NCBI GenBank assembly: GCA_027475525.1
Contig: JAMWFC010000082.1
Span: 992,001 to 1,056,000 of the forward strand
Length of the DNA stretch: 64,000 nt
From: Macrolepiota albuminosa
Lineage: Eukaryota > Basidiomycota > Agaricomycetes > Agaricales > Agaricaceae
Reading direction: 5' to 3'
A program made the translations under genes and the position numbers. Of the stretch, positions 1-11,578 are shown piece by piece. The notes under the pieces were generated by a model, which saw nothing but the letters and a program-made list of their open reading frames with translations, did not search any database and was not told the origin of the DNA. Each line of letters begins with the position of its first letter. Within the stretch, counting starts at the first letter, position 1.

Positions 1-1073
1 TTACTGACCAAACTTTGGGCATCATTAATGCTCAATGGTGTATGGCCTAAGCTGATGGTGGGACAATTTCTTTGAGGGTTGAGTAGTTGCAATGTCAGAG
101 GCATCTAGAAACACCTAGCCACCTGGCTTGTACTTGGCTGGGGTTTATCCTTGATTGTAGTATTATGCTATGTTGTCCTTTGCTTTAGTCAGTGCTGCCT
201 TTGCCTTCTCCTGTGCCTTTTGCATGTGGTCCAAACTTGTTGACAGACTTATTCTCTGACAGCTGTACCCATGGCTTGAAACCCATCCAGAGATGCTGCC
301 CAGTGTCTAGGAAGAAGGGCAAGACCTGCGTGGAGGCATGGATATGATTGTTGTATTGGAATTCTGCCTCCAGTAGGAGTTTGTCCTAGTTGTCCTGATG
401 CTTGTTGTGAAACAGTCACAGATATTGCTTGAGTTCCTGGTTGACATGTTCAGTTTGGCCATCAGATTGCAGGAAGTAGGCAGTGGAAGTATGGAGCTTC
501 ACATGGAGAAGGCAGTAGAACTCCTAGGTGAACTCTGCAACAAACTGTGGGCCCTGGTCAGACATATATGTGTCAGAGAGCTCATGGAGTTTTGAGATGG
601 TTTTTTGGTATAGGTTAGCAGCACCCAGAGTGGAGCAGGTTGTGTGAGTTGGGATGAAGTGGGCCCACTTGCCATAGAGATCCACAATGACTAGAATGGC
701 ATCATAGCCATGCACATTAGGGAGTTCCACAATGAAGTTTACCAAGGCCATGCTCCAGTGCTTTGACAGCATTAGCAGGGAGTGCAGCTGACCAGTAGGA
801 AGCTGGCATTAAGGCTTGATCCAGAGGCAGAGGTAGGTGCTGGTGTAGGATCCTATGTAGCATGACATCTGAGGCCACCAGTAGTTCCAGGACACCAGTT
901 CTAGTATTTTTTAATATCTGGGGTGCCCAGCAATACAAGAATCATGATGTTGCTTAACAATGTGTCTCTGGAGCTCTGGGTCATTGGGGATGTAGATGTG
1001 GCCACAAAAGATGAGGAGTCCATCTTGATATTCCCACTCACTGCATACAGACTTGACACTGGCAGGACAGCTA
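1..1073 (-). pseudogene. Gypsy integrase and C-terminal tail, broken
   Basis: This is the 3' part of element A pol. Reading down from about 960 there is an HHCC-type zinc region (HD..IAGHP, then NYWWPQM), then the catalytic core with VDLYGKWAHF (about 650-680, first Asp) and MSDQGPQFV (about 540-570, second Asp). The tail near 20-150 resembles the gypsy integrase C-terminal segment (FLDASDIATT..PSKKL) and contains an in-frame TAG where a Trp is expected. An intact integrase would insert element cDNA into the chromosome; this one is split over several frames and cannot be functional. The upstream part of pol is cut off by the Tc1 insertion at 1074. Confidence 0.8.
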
Positions 1074-1385
1074 CACTGGCTCAAAAAACTGCTCCAATGT
1101 TTGGCCTTTTTGGAAAAATCTACATGGTGTGCAACAATTACTTAAGCAAAGAATTGTAAAAAATCACATGACATACAACTGCATCCTGGCTTTATAATAC
1201 ATGGTGTGCAACAATTACTTAAGCAAAGAATTGTAAAAAATCACATGACATACAACTGCATCCTGGCTTTATAATGATATATAAATCACGTGATTTGGAT
1301 AAGAACTTGCATATTAATAAATCAAACAAAATATTCAATTATTAGGGCAGTTTTTTTTGACTCACTCCAATTTACTCTAATTTTC
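1074..1385. repeat. Left terminal inverted repeat of the Tc1 element
   Basis: It matches the reverse complement of 2290-2515 with scattered mismatches. It is 77 bp longer than its partner only because of the duplication at 1122-1275. Confidence 0.85.
1122..1275. repeat. 77-bp tandem duplication 1
   Basis: Unit 2 starts at 1199. It lies in the left Tc1 repeat; the right repeat has a single copy. Confidence 0.95.
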
Positions 1386-1389
1386 ATAT

Positions 1390-2275
1390 CTAGTACTTGG
1401 TATGGCCTCCATTTGCCTTTATAACTGCTTTGATCCTTCTAGGCATGCTTTCTATGAAGCTTTGACATACCTCTGATGGTATTTCATTCCACTCCTTGAC
1501 TACTCTTTCCTACAACTCATGTACTTCTTTAGAGAGTACCTCATACTCCAAAAGTTTGTGCTTGATGTAAAGCCAGAGGTGTTCAATGGGATTGAGGTCA
1601 GGGGATTGGGCAGGCCAGGATATCACAATGATGTTGTTATCAGGAAACCAGGTTGTTGCCTATTTGGAGGTGTGTTTTAGGTCATTGTCCTGCTGAAAAT
1701 ATTGTTCTTCCTCCTCTATTTCCAACTTCTCAAAGCTTTCCACCACTCTCTCACCCACTCTCTCACCCAAAATCTCACAATACTGTGCAGCATACATCTT
1801 TCCCTGAACTTCTATGAGCTTTACTCTATTCCAACCCATGCAGCCCCATATCATTAAATTGTTTCGTTCTCCATGCTTGACAGTTGGTGTAGTAATATGG
1901 TCAGATAGTGGTTCTCCTAGAATTTTCCACACATACACCTTCCCATCTGATCCAATCCAATTGATCTTTGTCTTATCACTCCACAAAATCCTTTTCCAAT
2001 CCTCCACTGTCTAGTTTTTATGATACTGAACAAACTTGAGCCGGTTTGCATGATAAGCAGCCTTGAGCATGAGAACTTTCTTCTTTATTACTGAGCAAAA
2101 ACCTGCCTTCTTCAATGCATTTCTGACTGTCTGAGGATTGACAAGACTGGAGATGACAGAATTAATGAACTGTGTAGCTTAAACAACATTATCCAGCTTC
2201 CCAGTAGTAATTTGGCAAATAATAGACTGATCTCCAGGATTTATACTTCCCACAAGGTGTTTCCATCTTCTACTG
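1390..2275 (-). pseudogene. Tc1-type DDE transposase, broken
   Basis: The minus-strand frame shows a second helix-turn-helix region (NPQTVRNALKKAGF), the first catalytic Asp in LWSDKTKIN, the second in FQQDND, and Glu in LNPIEHLW, 34 residues after the second Asp, which is the Tc1 D34E spacing. The first N-terminal helix-turn-helix of full-length Tc1 transposases is not visible. The frame has four internal stops (near 2177, 2010, 1668 and 1513), at least three of them TAG where Gln is expected. The enzyme would cut and paste the element; this copy is inactive. Confidence 0.85.
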
Positions 2276-2289
2276 CTGAAAAGTATTAA

Positions 2290-2515
2290 AAAAATATGAA
2301 AATTAAAATAAGTCAAAAAACTGCCCCAATGATTGAATATTTTGTTTGATTTATTAATAGGTGAGTTCTTGTCCAAATTACATGATCTATACATTATTAT
2401 GAAGCCAGAATGCAGTTGTATGTGATTTTCTATGATTTTTTGCTTAGGTAATTGCTGCACACCATATTAATCTTTCCAAAAAGGCCAAATATTGAGGCAG
2501 TTTTTTGAGCCAGTA
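2290..2515. repeat. Right terminal inverted repeat of the Tc1 element
   Basis: Inverted partner of the left end. It contains single copies of the segment that is doubled in the left repeat. Confidence 0.85.
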
Positions 2516-3620
2516 TAGAGCATAGGGCAGGTGCAGCCTTTTTCCCAGCAAATGTCCCAGAGAATGTTAACCTCGTCTCTCTGAGCAGAAATCCTCTCTA
2601 GTGTCCAGATGACAAACAACTCTGGTCTCAGGAAGGTGATGTTGTCATTGTCTCCTGCCCCTAAGCCATGGTCAGCATGTTGAGAGAGGGCATCAGGCTT
2701 CCCCATGGACCTTCCAGGCTTGTGATGCAGTGAAAAGTCAAAGTTGGCAAGGTAAAGAGACCCTCAATTCAAGTCCTCTCAAACTCACACTTCTCTGGTT
2801 TGAGGTAGAGTTGATACTGGTAGAGATGGTCCAGAACTATGTGGGTGATTTGATGATGCTCCTCAAGCATTCTGGTGTAGATAAGGATGTCATCCAGATA
2901 CACACATACTACCCTGTCTGCTATGAGGTCCCAGAAAATGTCATCCATCATTGTCTGGAAGGTAGTGGGGCTGTTGGTGAGCCCAAAGAACATCACCAGG
3001 AGTTCAAACAGCCTAGGGTTGGTCTGGAACATAGCCTTCCACTTATCTCCTTCCTAGATGCACACATTGTTGTAGCTCTAGCAGACATCCAACTTGGTGA
3101 AGTAGCATGCACTCTGGAGGTTGTTGATTAATTCACAGATGAGGGGGAGTGTGGGTAACGGTTCTTGATAGTCATTGTGTTGAGCACCCAATAATCTTGG
3201 ACCAACTGGAGTGAGCCATCCTTCTTCTTGATGAAAAACACTGGTAAGGCCATTGGCAACTTTGAGGGGTGGATTCAGCCAGTCTCCAGGTTCTCCCAGA
3301 GAAAGGTGTCCAGCTTGTCCTGCTCCTTGGGTGCAAACAGATACACCTTGTAGTTGGCAGGTTTTGAGTCTGGCAGGAGCTTGATGGCATGATCTCACTG
3401 CTTGTGCTCTGGAAGAGAGTCAAACAAAACCTTGGAGAAAACATCTTCAAAGTCATGCAGATGGCCTGAGACAATATCCTGGAATGAGTGTGGTGAGGTA
3501 TTGGTGGCAAAGGCCTGGGCCAGCTGTTGAGAAGTGGTTTGGCTGGCCCAGATCTCTTCCACCATTGGTGGGGGGTGTAGGGCTGTGGCATAGACATGGT
3601 CCCCCTACCTTGATAGCCTC
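2516..3620 (-). pseudogene. Gypsy reverse transcriptase / RNase H remnant
   Basis: The minus frame shows the RT fingers and palm: an NNL..ACYFTKLD motif near 3080-3130 and the catalytic YLDDIL near 2870-2890, preceded by FGLTNSPTTFQ. After KPEKCEFE (about 2775) the sequence jumps almost directly to the RNase H tail (YLANFDFSLHHKPG, then KPDALSQ, about 2680-2740), so the RT thumb and RNase H core are deleted. Frameshifts and stops break the rest. In an intact element this enzyme copies the RNA to cDNA. Confidence 0.82.
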
Positions 3621-3629
3621 ATCTGGAAG

Positions 3630-5700
3630 CTCCTGGTCCAGGACAAGCAAGAACTCTCCCTCACAACCATCTTCCCATATGGTCTCCCTACTGCCATGCC
3701 TGTTGTCCTTGTAGAGGGCCTCTCTATGAGGAAATGCCAGAGGTGGGGGGTCCAGGAAGTTGAGGTCAGCAAACAGGAGGTGTTCTGTCCTGTAGGCCTG
3801 GATGGCTGCATGTTCCTGCACAGCAGTGTGCTGCTCCTTCCTTGCCTCTCCAGCACAAGTGGCACAATACTGGAGGCATCAGCTCATACTCACCTCTCTG
3901 GTAGTCCACTTGGAGCCATGTGAACCCCAAGATCATGTTCTGCTTTCCTAGGCTAGTGACTGCAAAGGTGGCATGTTCTGCATGAGCCTTGTAGTGCAAG
4001 ACAAGATCTACTACCATGTGGATTAAACCAGCTTTGTTAGGGATACCATCAATGTTGTAGATGGAAATGGGAGAGAGGAGAGGTCAAGTTGTGAGCTAGT
4101 GCCTAGTGACATAGTCAGCGTCCACAAAGAGCCTGGTTGCTATGGAGTCTAGGAAAGCAACCATGCTCCAGGTCTGCTGCATGTTAGTTGTCTCAACCTC
4201 CACTGTTAGCCAGAGTGAATTGGCTGAGGGGGTAGAGGCTACCACATAGTGTTTTAAGAGGTGACATTGCCAGGCCAGAGTGCAGAGTTGAGGAAAGGTG
4301 GAGAAGGGAATTAGCAGTGCTGGAGGTGTTTTAGATACATTGGGAAGGTGCTTACAGTTGTGGGTGTTGGACTATCCACAGAAGTAGTATTGGGCTCTTC
4401 TACAAATAGACATGCAAATCTGTTAGCATTAAGCAGCAGGGGCATACTCTTCATCTGTCACTCCCCTAAAAAATCCTCTGGCATCTCTTCCCTTGATATG
4501 TCCCCACTTCACTCCTGTTCTGTGCTCTCTGGTGCTGCAGCATCTGGGGAGGGTGCACCAGCTGCATTCTTGGCTGCCAGGAGCTGCAGGAGTAACTCTT
4601 CTTGCTTTGCTGGGGCAAGGTAATGCATCTCCAGGCCCAGAGGGCAGTGACATGCAAAGTGACCTGGAGTGCTGCAACACCAGCATAGAAGGGGGAGGCC
4701 AGCATGCTGCTAGGAGGAATCTACATCCATAGGGGCTCCTGAGGACAGCATTGATACTCCTGGGGGCACAGTAATGCTGAGGAGAGTGATGATGGCAGTG
4801 CCAGGGCATAAAAGAGAGACTAGGGGATGTGGGATTGTTGCAGGAGCAGTGGCCTGGCACAGGCTGTGCTTCAGCTCCATGAGCTGCCACTGATCCCAGG
4901 CTACTTGGTATCAGGAGTCAATTTGGTTATTGGCCAGGCATTCTTCCACAAGGTTGTCAATGCACTCCATCAGGGTCAGTTGGAGCCCTTCCTGGAAGAT
5001 GAGGCAGAGCTGTAGGCTGTCCAGGTATCCTGCCTGCTCCACCAGCACATGGAACAAGTTAATGTATTCATCTAGAGAGTGCTTTCTTTGTCTGTACTGG
5101 TTCTGGTCCTGGAGGACCAGTGCAGCAGTCTTGGCTGGTTCTCAGGAGAAGAATTTATCTCAGAACTCCTGCTCAAACTCAGCCCAGTTTGAAAATCTGG
5201 TGATGCCACCTGGATGCTAGAACACCTTTAGTGCATAGATGGCTGCTCTCCCTGACTTCATATAAAATAGGACCCACACAATTTTCAGGTCATTGGAGAC
5301 AAATCATCTTTGCAGAAATCATTATCCTGTTGCTCAATTGCTGTCATAGGTATCTGGGAGTGCCAGTCAGAGAAGGTGTGCATGCAGAGCACCTTGGGTT
5401 GCCAGAGGGCCTGGAGTAGGTGGGTGAGCAGCAGGAGGAGGCTCTGCCACCAGAGTCGCTGTGGCAGCAGTGGAATCAGGGGTTAGGTGCTCTAGGAGAG
5501 CCTGGAGGGAGTTAGAGATGGTTTTAGTAATTTGATGGAGAGTAGAGAGTTTGGCAGTGTAGGGAGTAAGAAAAGCTTGAGTAAGCTACACTTGAGTCTC
5601 CAGATGGAGCAAGCAAGTCCAGGCTTTGTCCTGAGAAGCTGTGGCATCCAAGGAAGTGTCTGAAGAGGCAAGCTGAGACATGGGAGGCATAGATGCTTAG
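3630..5700 (-). pseudogene. Gypsy gag, zinc knuckle and aspartic protease, broken
   Basis: Reading down the minus strand there is a capsid-type gag segment at about 4830-5220 (QRKHSLDEYINLFHVLVEQ, then LCLIFQEGLQ), a CX2CX4HX4C zinc knuckle (CWCCSTPGHFACHC) at 4644-4685, and a retropepsin at about 3770-4170 ending in the ILGFTWLQ segment. The protease active-site triplet expected as Asp-Ser-Gly reads Asp-Ser-Ile (about 4150). The parts lie in different frames with stops between them. Gag would form the particle and the protease would process the polyprotein; neither can work here. Confidence 0.78.
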
Positions 5701-5820
5701 AACTGGTGGAGAAGTGACAAATAGAAGCCAGAGAACTCTTTCAGTGGCTATAAGGGGCTTCCAAACCAGTGTTAGGAGACTTGTTCTGCTGTAAGGAGGA
5801 CTTCTGAAGGTTGTGGCTAA

Positions 5821-6972
5821 TCATATAACTGGCAGAGGGAAATCTAAAGAGAACAAGTCTGAGGATCCCTCTGCCAGCATGGCACCTTGGTATAGGGGGG
5901 CAGAAGCATGAGAGCAACTACACAGTACACAGCAGCTATTTCTGAGGTGCAAGACAGTGTCCAGAATGTGCTGGGGCATGAGAAATGCCCCAGAGATCTC
6001 CAGGAGCTCTAGAAAAGGAAGTCCCCTGACATCAATAGTGCATGGCACATTCTTAGCAAGTTCAAGAAATCTGTTGACAGTATCATTAGCACTCTGCATA
6101 TTCAGGAAAACATTGGAATTATAAATCAAGCCTAGTTTGTTAGCAACTTTGGCAGCCAGATGATCTGAAAGCCACTGTCTACAATATGTTGCAGCATTAT
6201 TGCACAACAATAATATGTATATTTGTGTATAGTAGTTAATACAATGATAAACTGGAGTCAATGCCAAAAGATGACATGACCCCAGGTCTCCACACAATAT
6301 TTATAGACGTGAATATAAGTATATTATATCATAAAAGAATAATAAGTACATCATAATGAAACAAAGAAAACATACATGTGTATGAGGTAACGATGATGTT
6401 ATTTGAGAGTAGTCAGTATCAGACATCATACCCTCCAACACAATAGCCTCAACATCACTCTTGTTGTCAATAGTAAGCATGATAGATCTAATAGCATGCA
6501 AGTCCTGTGCAATGGTAAGAATAGCAGGGTCTTTCCCATGCTCTAGCAACCTCATATAAATCTTCACAGAGTCAATAGAAGTGGCATTAGTAACAGAATT
6601 GGCAGAGAGAGTGTTGGTGCTAAGGGTAACAGGAGGGTCAGTAGTGATAGAGAAACTGGGGAGAGCATCATCCAATTTGCTGACTTTAGTAACAGTAGCT
6701 GCTAAGGGTCATCAAGGGGTAATTGCTGTTTTGACCTGGTTCTGAATGTTGGGAGCAATACTGCAGAGCTCTTCAACTGATAAAGTGATGGGAGTTTTTA
6801 TTGATGCAGCTAAAGACATGGTTGGTCTTCTCAATATCAAAGATTGGTGCAGTGGAATGGTAACTGCCTTCAGGACATTTCTCAGGAGTGGCAAAGTTAC
6901 ATTGGGTGTGAGTGATATGACACTGTACCAGCAGTCAGGGACACACCATGCACTAGAAGTCAAAATAAACAT
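5821..6972 (-). pseudogene. Second gypsy-type retropepsin fragment (element B)
   Basis: Three minus-strand open stretches read as one decayed gag-protease region. The segment at 6712-6850 (IKTPITLSVEELCSIAPN) is the spacer just upstream of retropepsin in basidiomycete elements; 6420-6500 has the approach to the active site (NKSDVEAIVLEG); 6000-6160 has the conserved NMQSANDTVNRFLELAKN segment. An AT-rich stretch of about 250 bp (6170-6420) separates the active-site side from the rest. The same three segments occur in element C at 10.9-11.6 kb on the other strand. No RT or integrase follows on this side. Confidence 0.65.
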
Positions 6973-7235
6973 TTAATTATAGGCTGAAATGGTAGCAGCC
7001 TCAACAAAGTTATATCTCCAAAACTTTCCAATAAATACACAGAAAAGTACAGAACAACAGGCAAGGACCAGCTCAAACTATCAGCTCAACAATAGTCCAA
7101 CCACTGTTATGGAAAGGGGAAGCATGGGAGCTGGCAGAGGGGATGAAATTCAAACTATCAGCTCAACAATAGTCCAACCACTGTTATGGAAAGGGGAAGC
7201 ATGGGAGCTGGCAGAGGGGATGAAATGGATTAATT
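6973..7235. other. Non-coding DNA between element B and a candidate LTR
   Basis: No gene is seen. It contains most of the 77-bp duplication at 7073-7226. Confidence 0.5.
7073..7226. repeat. 77-bp tandem duplication 2
   Basis: Unit 2 starts at 7150, just left of the candidate LTR. Confidence 0.95.
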
Positions 7236-7751
7236 TGTGATGATCTAGATTAAGATCAGATCTGACAATGCCTGATTTGACATGGCTGAAAGGGAAAAGG
7301 AAAAGAAGCATGGAATGCAGAGAAGTGCTAAAAGGGAAAAAAAAGATCTATGAATGGGATTGTGCTAAATGGAGCAGAAGCAAATAGGGATGTGGCAATC
7401 AGAAACATCCAGATGAATGGTGGAACAAGAAACTGAATGGTGGCACCAAAACAGGCATCTCAAAAGGAAAATTGGACTGTCAAATATGTTATTGAGGCCT
7501 GGGAGTTTACAACAAAGAGTCATGTGTAGATAGTAGTTTGTGCACTAGAAAAACAGTATAAATAGCCCAAGTATAGTAGAGAATAGACAGGTGATTGATA
7601 GGCAAAGGCTCAGTGATTCTCAGAGAGTGAATTGCTTAGGCTGGAGTTTGTTGAGAAACCTCTGCTTTCCAGAATATTATTGAAAGCATTTAATATAATA
7701 ATATCTCAATTTCATCATCAAGTCAGTGTGAATTAGAAGTGACATTCTACA
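7236..7751 (+). repeat. Candidate long terminal repeat
   Basis: The 516-bp stretch begins TGTGATGATC and ends CATTCTACA (TG...CA ends), contains a TATA-like box (GTATAAATAG at about 7556-7565) about two thirds of the way along and an AT-rich poly(A)-like tail. No second copy and no matching target duplication (flanks TAATT and CTAGC) is present, so this may be the 5' LTR of element C or an unrelated repeat. Confidence 0.35.
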
Positions 7752-8802
7752 CTAGCAAGCTCCAGAACTATCAAGTACTACATCTGGAGCCCACTGCAAG
7801 AGGCTTTGGTTTAGAAAGTGACCAACAAGTTACACTGACATCAAGCTCATTATTGTGGACCTTCAAGTCTGGTTCACATCAAGTTAATACAAGATTTCAT
7901 TTGCACCAAGAGGGTCTATCCCAGAAAAACTAAAGAGAACTGTACCTAAGCAATGGGTCAACACCACAAAGCAAGCATGCAAACCCACAACCCATAGCAC
8001 CAAGACCATGACACTCAATAGTGCCAGAGATCCTGAACAGATCTTAAGATCTAGCCAAAAATGCACATCAAACAACCTTAATATTTTGAATATATCTAAT
8101 ACACAATATCAAATACAAAATATGCCTGCCAAAATAGTGAGACAGAAGTTGCCACTGTTAACAAGTTGTAACACGCCTTGGTTTGTCCACATGCAGCCCA
8201 CAGAAGTGCGGTGCTGATGACACCAACTGTGGTTGGATGCACTCGATGTATATGCAGTACAACGCCATCTCCAGCAGCTGGTGTGCGTGGTTGTGAGAAG
8301 TCCTGACAGGGTCCCGGTGTGCTCAAGCAGATGTGATTGAACAATGTGCTAGATGATAGTGCCTCGGGTGCTACCTAGCAAACAGTAAGTGCCATAGTTT
8401 AAGCAAAAATAAAGAGAAAAAGACAAATAGCACAGTGCAATGTGCCTGTAGGTAGCACCATAAATGATGAAAACGAGATAGACAAAGCTAGTGCCTAACT
8501 TAGTGACAAAGTCAGGCAAAGCTAGCACAATTTGAATGCTAAGTGTAACTGGGGGCTCAAGAGGTTACGATTTGTTTTTTTATGTACATGTGAAGTAGCT
8601 AGTCTTTATACTATGCACTACTGTATTTCCAAAAATAAGTCTATTCATGGCACTACCAATTAGCACCTCTTCTTATGGTTACAGGTAACAGCAACCTGTC
8701 AATGGCGACCAGCACACATGGGGAAATGGTGAGCAACGGCATTATAGCCCATTGGCCATGGCAACTCTAAACTGACTTAAACTTGTATGAGTCTGCTCAC
8801 TT

Positions 8803-8956
8803 TTTAGTGTAATTCCAATTGGCCAGGCCTCTGCAGGGTATGGTCAGAAAATCCTCAACAGATGCCATGAGTTCTAATGTTTAGTGTAATTCCAATTGGC
8901 CAGGCCTCTGCAGGGTATGGTCAGAAAATCCTCAACAGATGCCATGAGTTCTAATG
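8803..8956. repeat. 77-bp tandem duplication 3
   Basis: Unit 2 starts at 8880, in non-coding repeat DNA. Confidence 0.95.
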
Positions 8957-9387
8957 TCAGTGCTAAACCTTGTATCAATTCTTGATGGATAAAATGCTGG
9001 GCTAGAATATATCCTGTTCCATCATTGCTGATTCTTTAGACTTCTGATTGAAGTGCCTCATCAAATGGCAGCACCTAATGCTAACCTTTTATAGAACTGA
9101 TCAGAGTTTGGTCAAAGTTGCATCCCCACTGTTGCGCTAGTGCCATGAGTCCTGGATCTCTAATTCTTTAAAGTCAATAGTGGTGTATGCTGAAGGCTTA
9201 ATAGTGGTGGTTTAGACTGATAAACAATGCCTATAACCGAGCACCAAGGCCCATGGTGTCTTGTGTCTGAGAGGATGCTAGGGTCTCCAGTATGGCCAGT
9301 GTCTGTAGGCCTGTAGTGTGCCCTTGATGCACTCAGTCCAAGTAGAAGCCTATCAGCGCTTCTTTGAAAGATAGAAAGCCTCTTCAA

Positions 9388-9541
9388 GGCTGCAGGGATT
9401 AATGACAACCAGGAACAAAAAGACAAGCTGATGAAGTATGTGAATGCTGAGACAGATAGTGAGTGGCTGCAGGGATTAATGACAACCAGGAACAAAAAGA
9501 CAAGCTGATGAAGTATGTGAATGCTGAGACAGATAGTGAGT
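9388..9541. repeat. 77-bp tandem duplication 4
   Basis: Unit 2 starts at 9465, just upstream of the element C gag. Confidence 0.95.
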
Positions 9542-9964
9542 AGAGAGTGTTAGATAGCTTTGGGGATGGATTGACACTGACAATTTTGTAAAAGAAATAC
9601 AAAGTTCTTATCCTAGGCTATCTCTGAGAAGAAGCATGGCTGTGCTTGATAGATCTGTCAAGAGCACGTGCATTTATATCAGCATGATACTGAGGAAATT
9701 CACATGCTTGTTCAGAAGTTCCGAGCCAAGGCAAAGAAGTTGACAGGGGTGCTGGGGAATGGCATATTGGTGGACAAATTCACCAAATGTTTCACACTGG
9801 TGTTCTATGAACTAATTTTAGCTCAAGCATTGCAAAAATATGGTCATTATAGTGACATAACATGTCAATGGCACAAAGATGATAGATATAATCTGAAGGA
9901 AGTTATAAATATCGTAGCTATTTTGGTCGAACTCTGGAATGTCATGCTGAGATGAGGAGGGAAC

Positions 9965-10118
9965 AAAAGAAAGAGCTCCAGGGGTGATAAAAGTTAAGCA
10001 GGAGGTGGACCTAGAGACTGAGGGAAGGCTAGCCAACTTCTAAAAGAAAGAGCTCCAGGGGTGATAAAAGTTAAGCAGGAGGTGGACCTAGAGACTGAGG
10101 GAAGGCTAGCCAACTTCT
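9965..10118. repeat. 77-bp tandem duplication 5
   Basis: Unit 2 starts at 10042, in element C gag. Confidence 0.95.
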
Positions 10119-11110
10119 ACATGGGGTCATGGCTCTGGGGAAGGAAATGAGCAGTCTGAGGAGGTTCATGCAGACTATGCACAATGAGTGGAAGGCAAAG
10201 AGTCAGGTTCCTATGCAGGGAGGTCTGCAGAATAGGATGGGAATGCCTGCTCAGGCCTTACAGACTGTTCAGTTTCCAAGGAGGCAACAGTTCAGCAGCT
10301 GGAATAAACTGTTATCACTGTTTGGAGTTGGGACACAGAACCAATGACTGTGAATATCTCAAGACTCAAATCCAAGAAGGCAAGCTTATTCTTTTTGAAG
10401 GCAGGCCTAGGCTACCTTCAGGAGATCCTATTCCCAGGAGTCCACCTAATGTGTCTCCCAAAGAGAGGGTCAATGCTATCATAGATCCTAAGGCTGCTGC
10501 CTTCTATGGATGGGTGGAAGAGCTAGTCACTGTTGTGCCTAGTGTGGCTACTTATGTGCAGGCAGTTCTCAAGGAGAAAGAGAATTTAGAGAAGAAGATA
10601 GAGGAACTGCAGAGCTTAGTAGCAAGTCTGATAACTACTAGGAGTCAGACTTATGAGAAGGGTGCTCAGCAGCAGAAGCAGGAGGGTTTTTAGAGAACTC
10701 AAGAATAGTGGCAGATGGAAGGGTCCAGCCTGAATTGAGGACACCACTACCACCTGAGAGTGATATGAAAAGGCAAAGGGGAGTTATAGAAGTAGGAAAA
10801 GGGAACCTGCCTTTTGAGCAGGTGCCTGCTGTCAATGGAGAGAAAATAGTAAAATTTCAAAATGACAAGAAAGAGCTGTACCAGCCCAGAGTGTGGCAGA
10901 GAAGGGAGGATGAAATTGTCAGCAAAATATTGAATAATGAGGTGACAATCTCTACAAGGGAATTGTTGAAGGTGCCAGCCTTACAGGAGGCTCTGGAGAA
11001 GACTTGGAGAAGGAGAGAAGGTGCTACCAAGTAGACAGCAGCCAAGGTATTTGCACAAGAGGATAGAAGTGCTGCTGTAATAAGCCAGGTCAATATAGAT
11101 GACTTGCCTC

Positions 11111-11264
11111 AACCAGGGTACCATATCTCTCAGAGTGAAGAAGATGGGATTCCAAAGGGATCAGTAGTTCATGAGGACTGTGTGGCTAACCAGGGTACCA
11201 TATCTCTCAGAGTGAAGAAGATGGGATTCCAAAGGGATCAGTAGTTCATGAGGACTGTGTGGCT
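11111..11264. repeat. 77-bp tandem duplication 6
   Basis: Unit 2 starts at 11188, between spacer and protease of element C. Confidence 0.95.
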
Positions 11265-11424
11265 ACCTTCTTGGAACAGCTTCCACCAGGAATAGGCCAG
11301 AAGTGGTCTATGTGGCCAGAGCTTACAAGTGTTGAGATTCTGTACCCTAGTGTGAATGAACCAGGTATATTGGACAGTGGGTCCCAGATTGTGTGCATGG
11401 CATTGGACAAGGCACTAAGTTTGG

Positions 11425-11578
11425 GATTGACTTGGGATCCTGATATAAGGTTGCGCATGGAGAGTGCCAATCAACAGGTCAATGAGTCTTTGGGGATGGC
11501 CGATTGACTTGGGATCCTGATATAAGGTTGCGCATGGAGAGTGCCAATCAACAGGTCAATGAGTCTTTGGGGATGGCC
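11425..11578. repeat. 77-bp tandem duplication 7
   Basis: Unit 2 starts at 11502, inside the element C retropepsin, where it creates a false frame end. Confidence 0.95.

Larger units (their letters stand above)
1074..2515 (-). mobile_element. Tc1/mariner DNA transposon nested in element A
   Basis: The element has imperfect terminal inverted repeats of roughly 220-240 bp (left 1074-1385, right 2290-2515) that begin CACTGGCTC / TACTGGCTC, flanked by TA on both sides (1072-1073 and 2516-2517), the Tc1/mariner target duplication. It encodes a D-D34E transposase on the minus strand. It sits inside the gypsy pol gene, so it arrived after that element. One 77-bp duplication lies in the left repeat only. 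Confidence 0.88.
1..5760 (-). mobile_element. Decayed Ty3/gypsy retrotransposon (element A)
   Basis: Read on the minus strand, the domains run gag, CCHC zinc knuckle, aspartic protease, reverse transcriptase, tail of RNase H, then integrase, which is the Ty3/gypsy order. The coding sequence is broken by many stops and frameshifts, has lost the RT thumb and RNase H core, and is interrupted by a Tc1/mariner element at 1074-2515. The left end runs off the window and no LTR is recognised at the right end, so element limits are approximate. Several stops are explained by C-to-T type changes (for example a Trp codon turned to TAG near position 130). Confidence 0.85.
7752..9660. other. Transposon-derived DNA without a readable gene
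   Basis: No open frame here shows a recognisable domain. It holds two 77-bp duplications (8803 and 9388) and a 10-bp inverted repeat (GGTGCTACCT / AGGTAGCACC) bounding 8367-8459 that could be a tiny hairpin or MITE remnant. Confidence 0.4.

Noticed and set aside
4429..4890. 153-residue minus-strand frame in element A
   Set aside because: It is an off-frame reading of the gag/zinc-knuckle region; the CCHC motif is in another frame.
7236..7751. Calling the TG...CA stretch a solo LTR
   Set aside because: The 5-bp flanks do not match and no second copy exists in the window, so it is kept only as a candidate.
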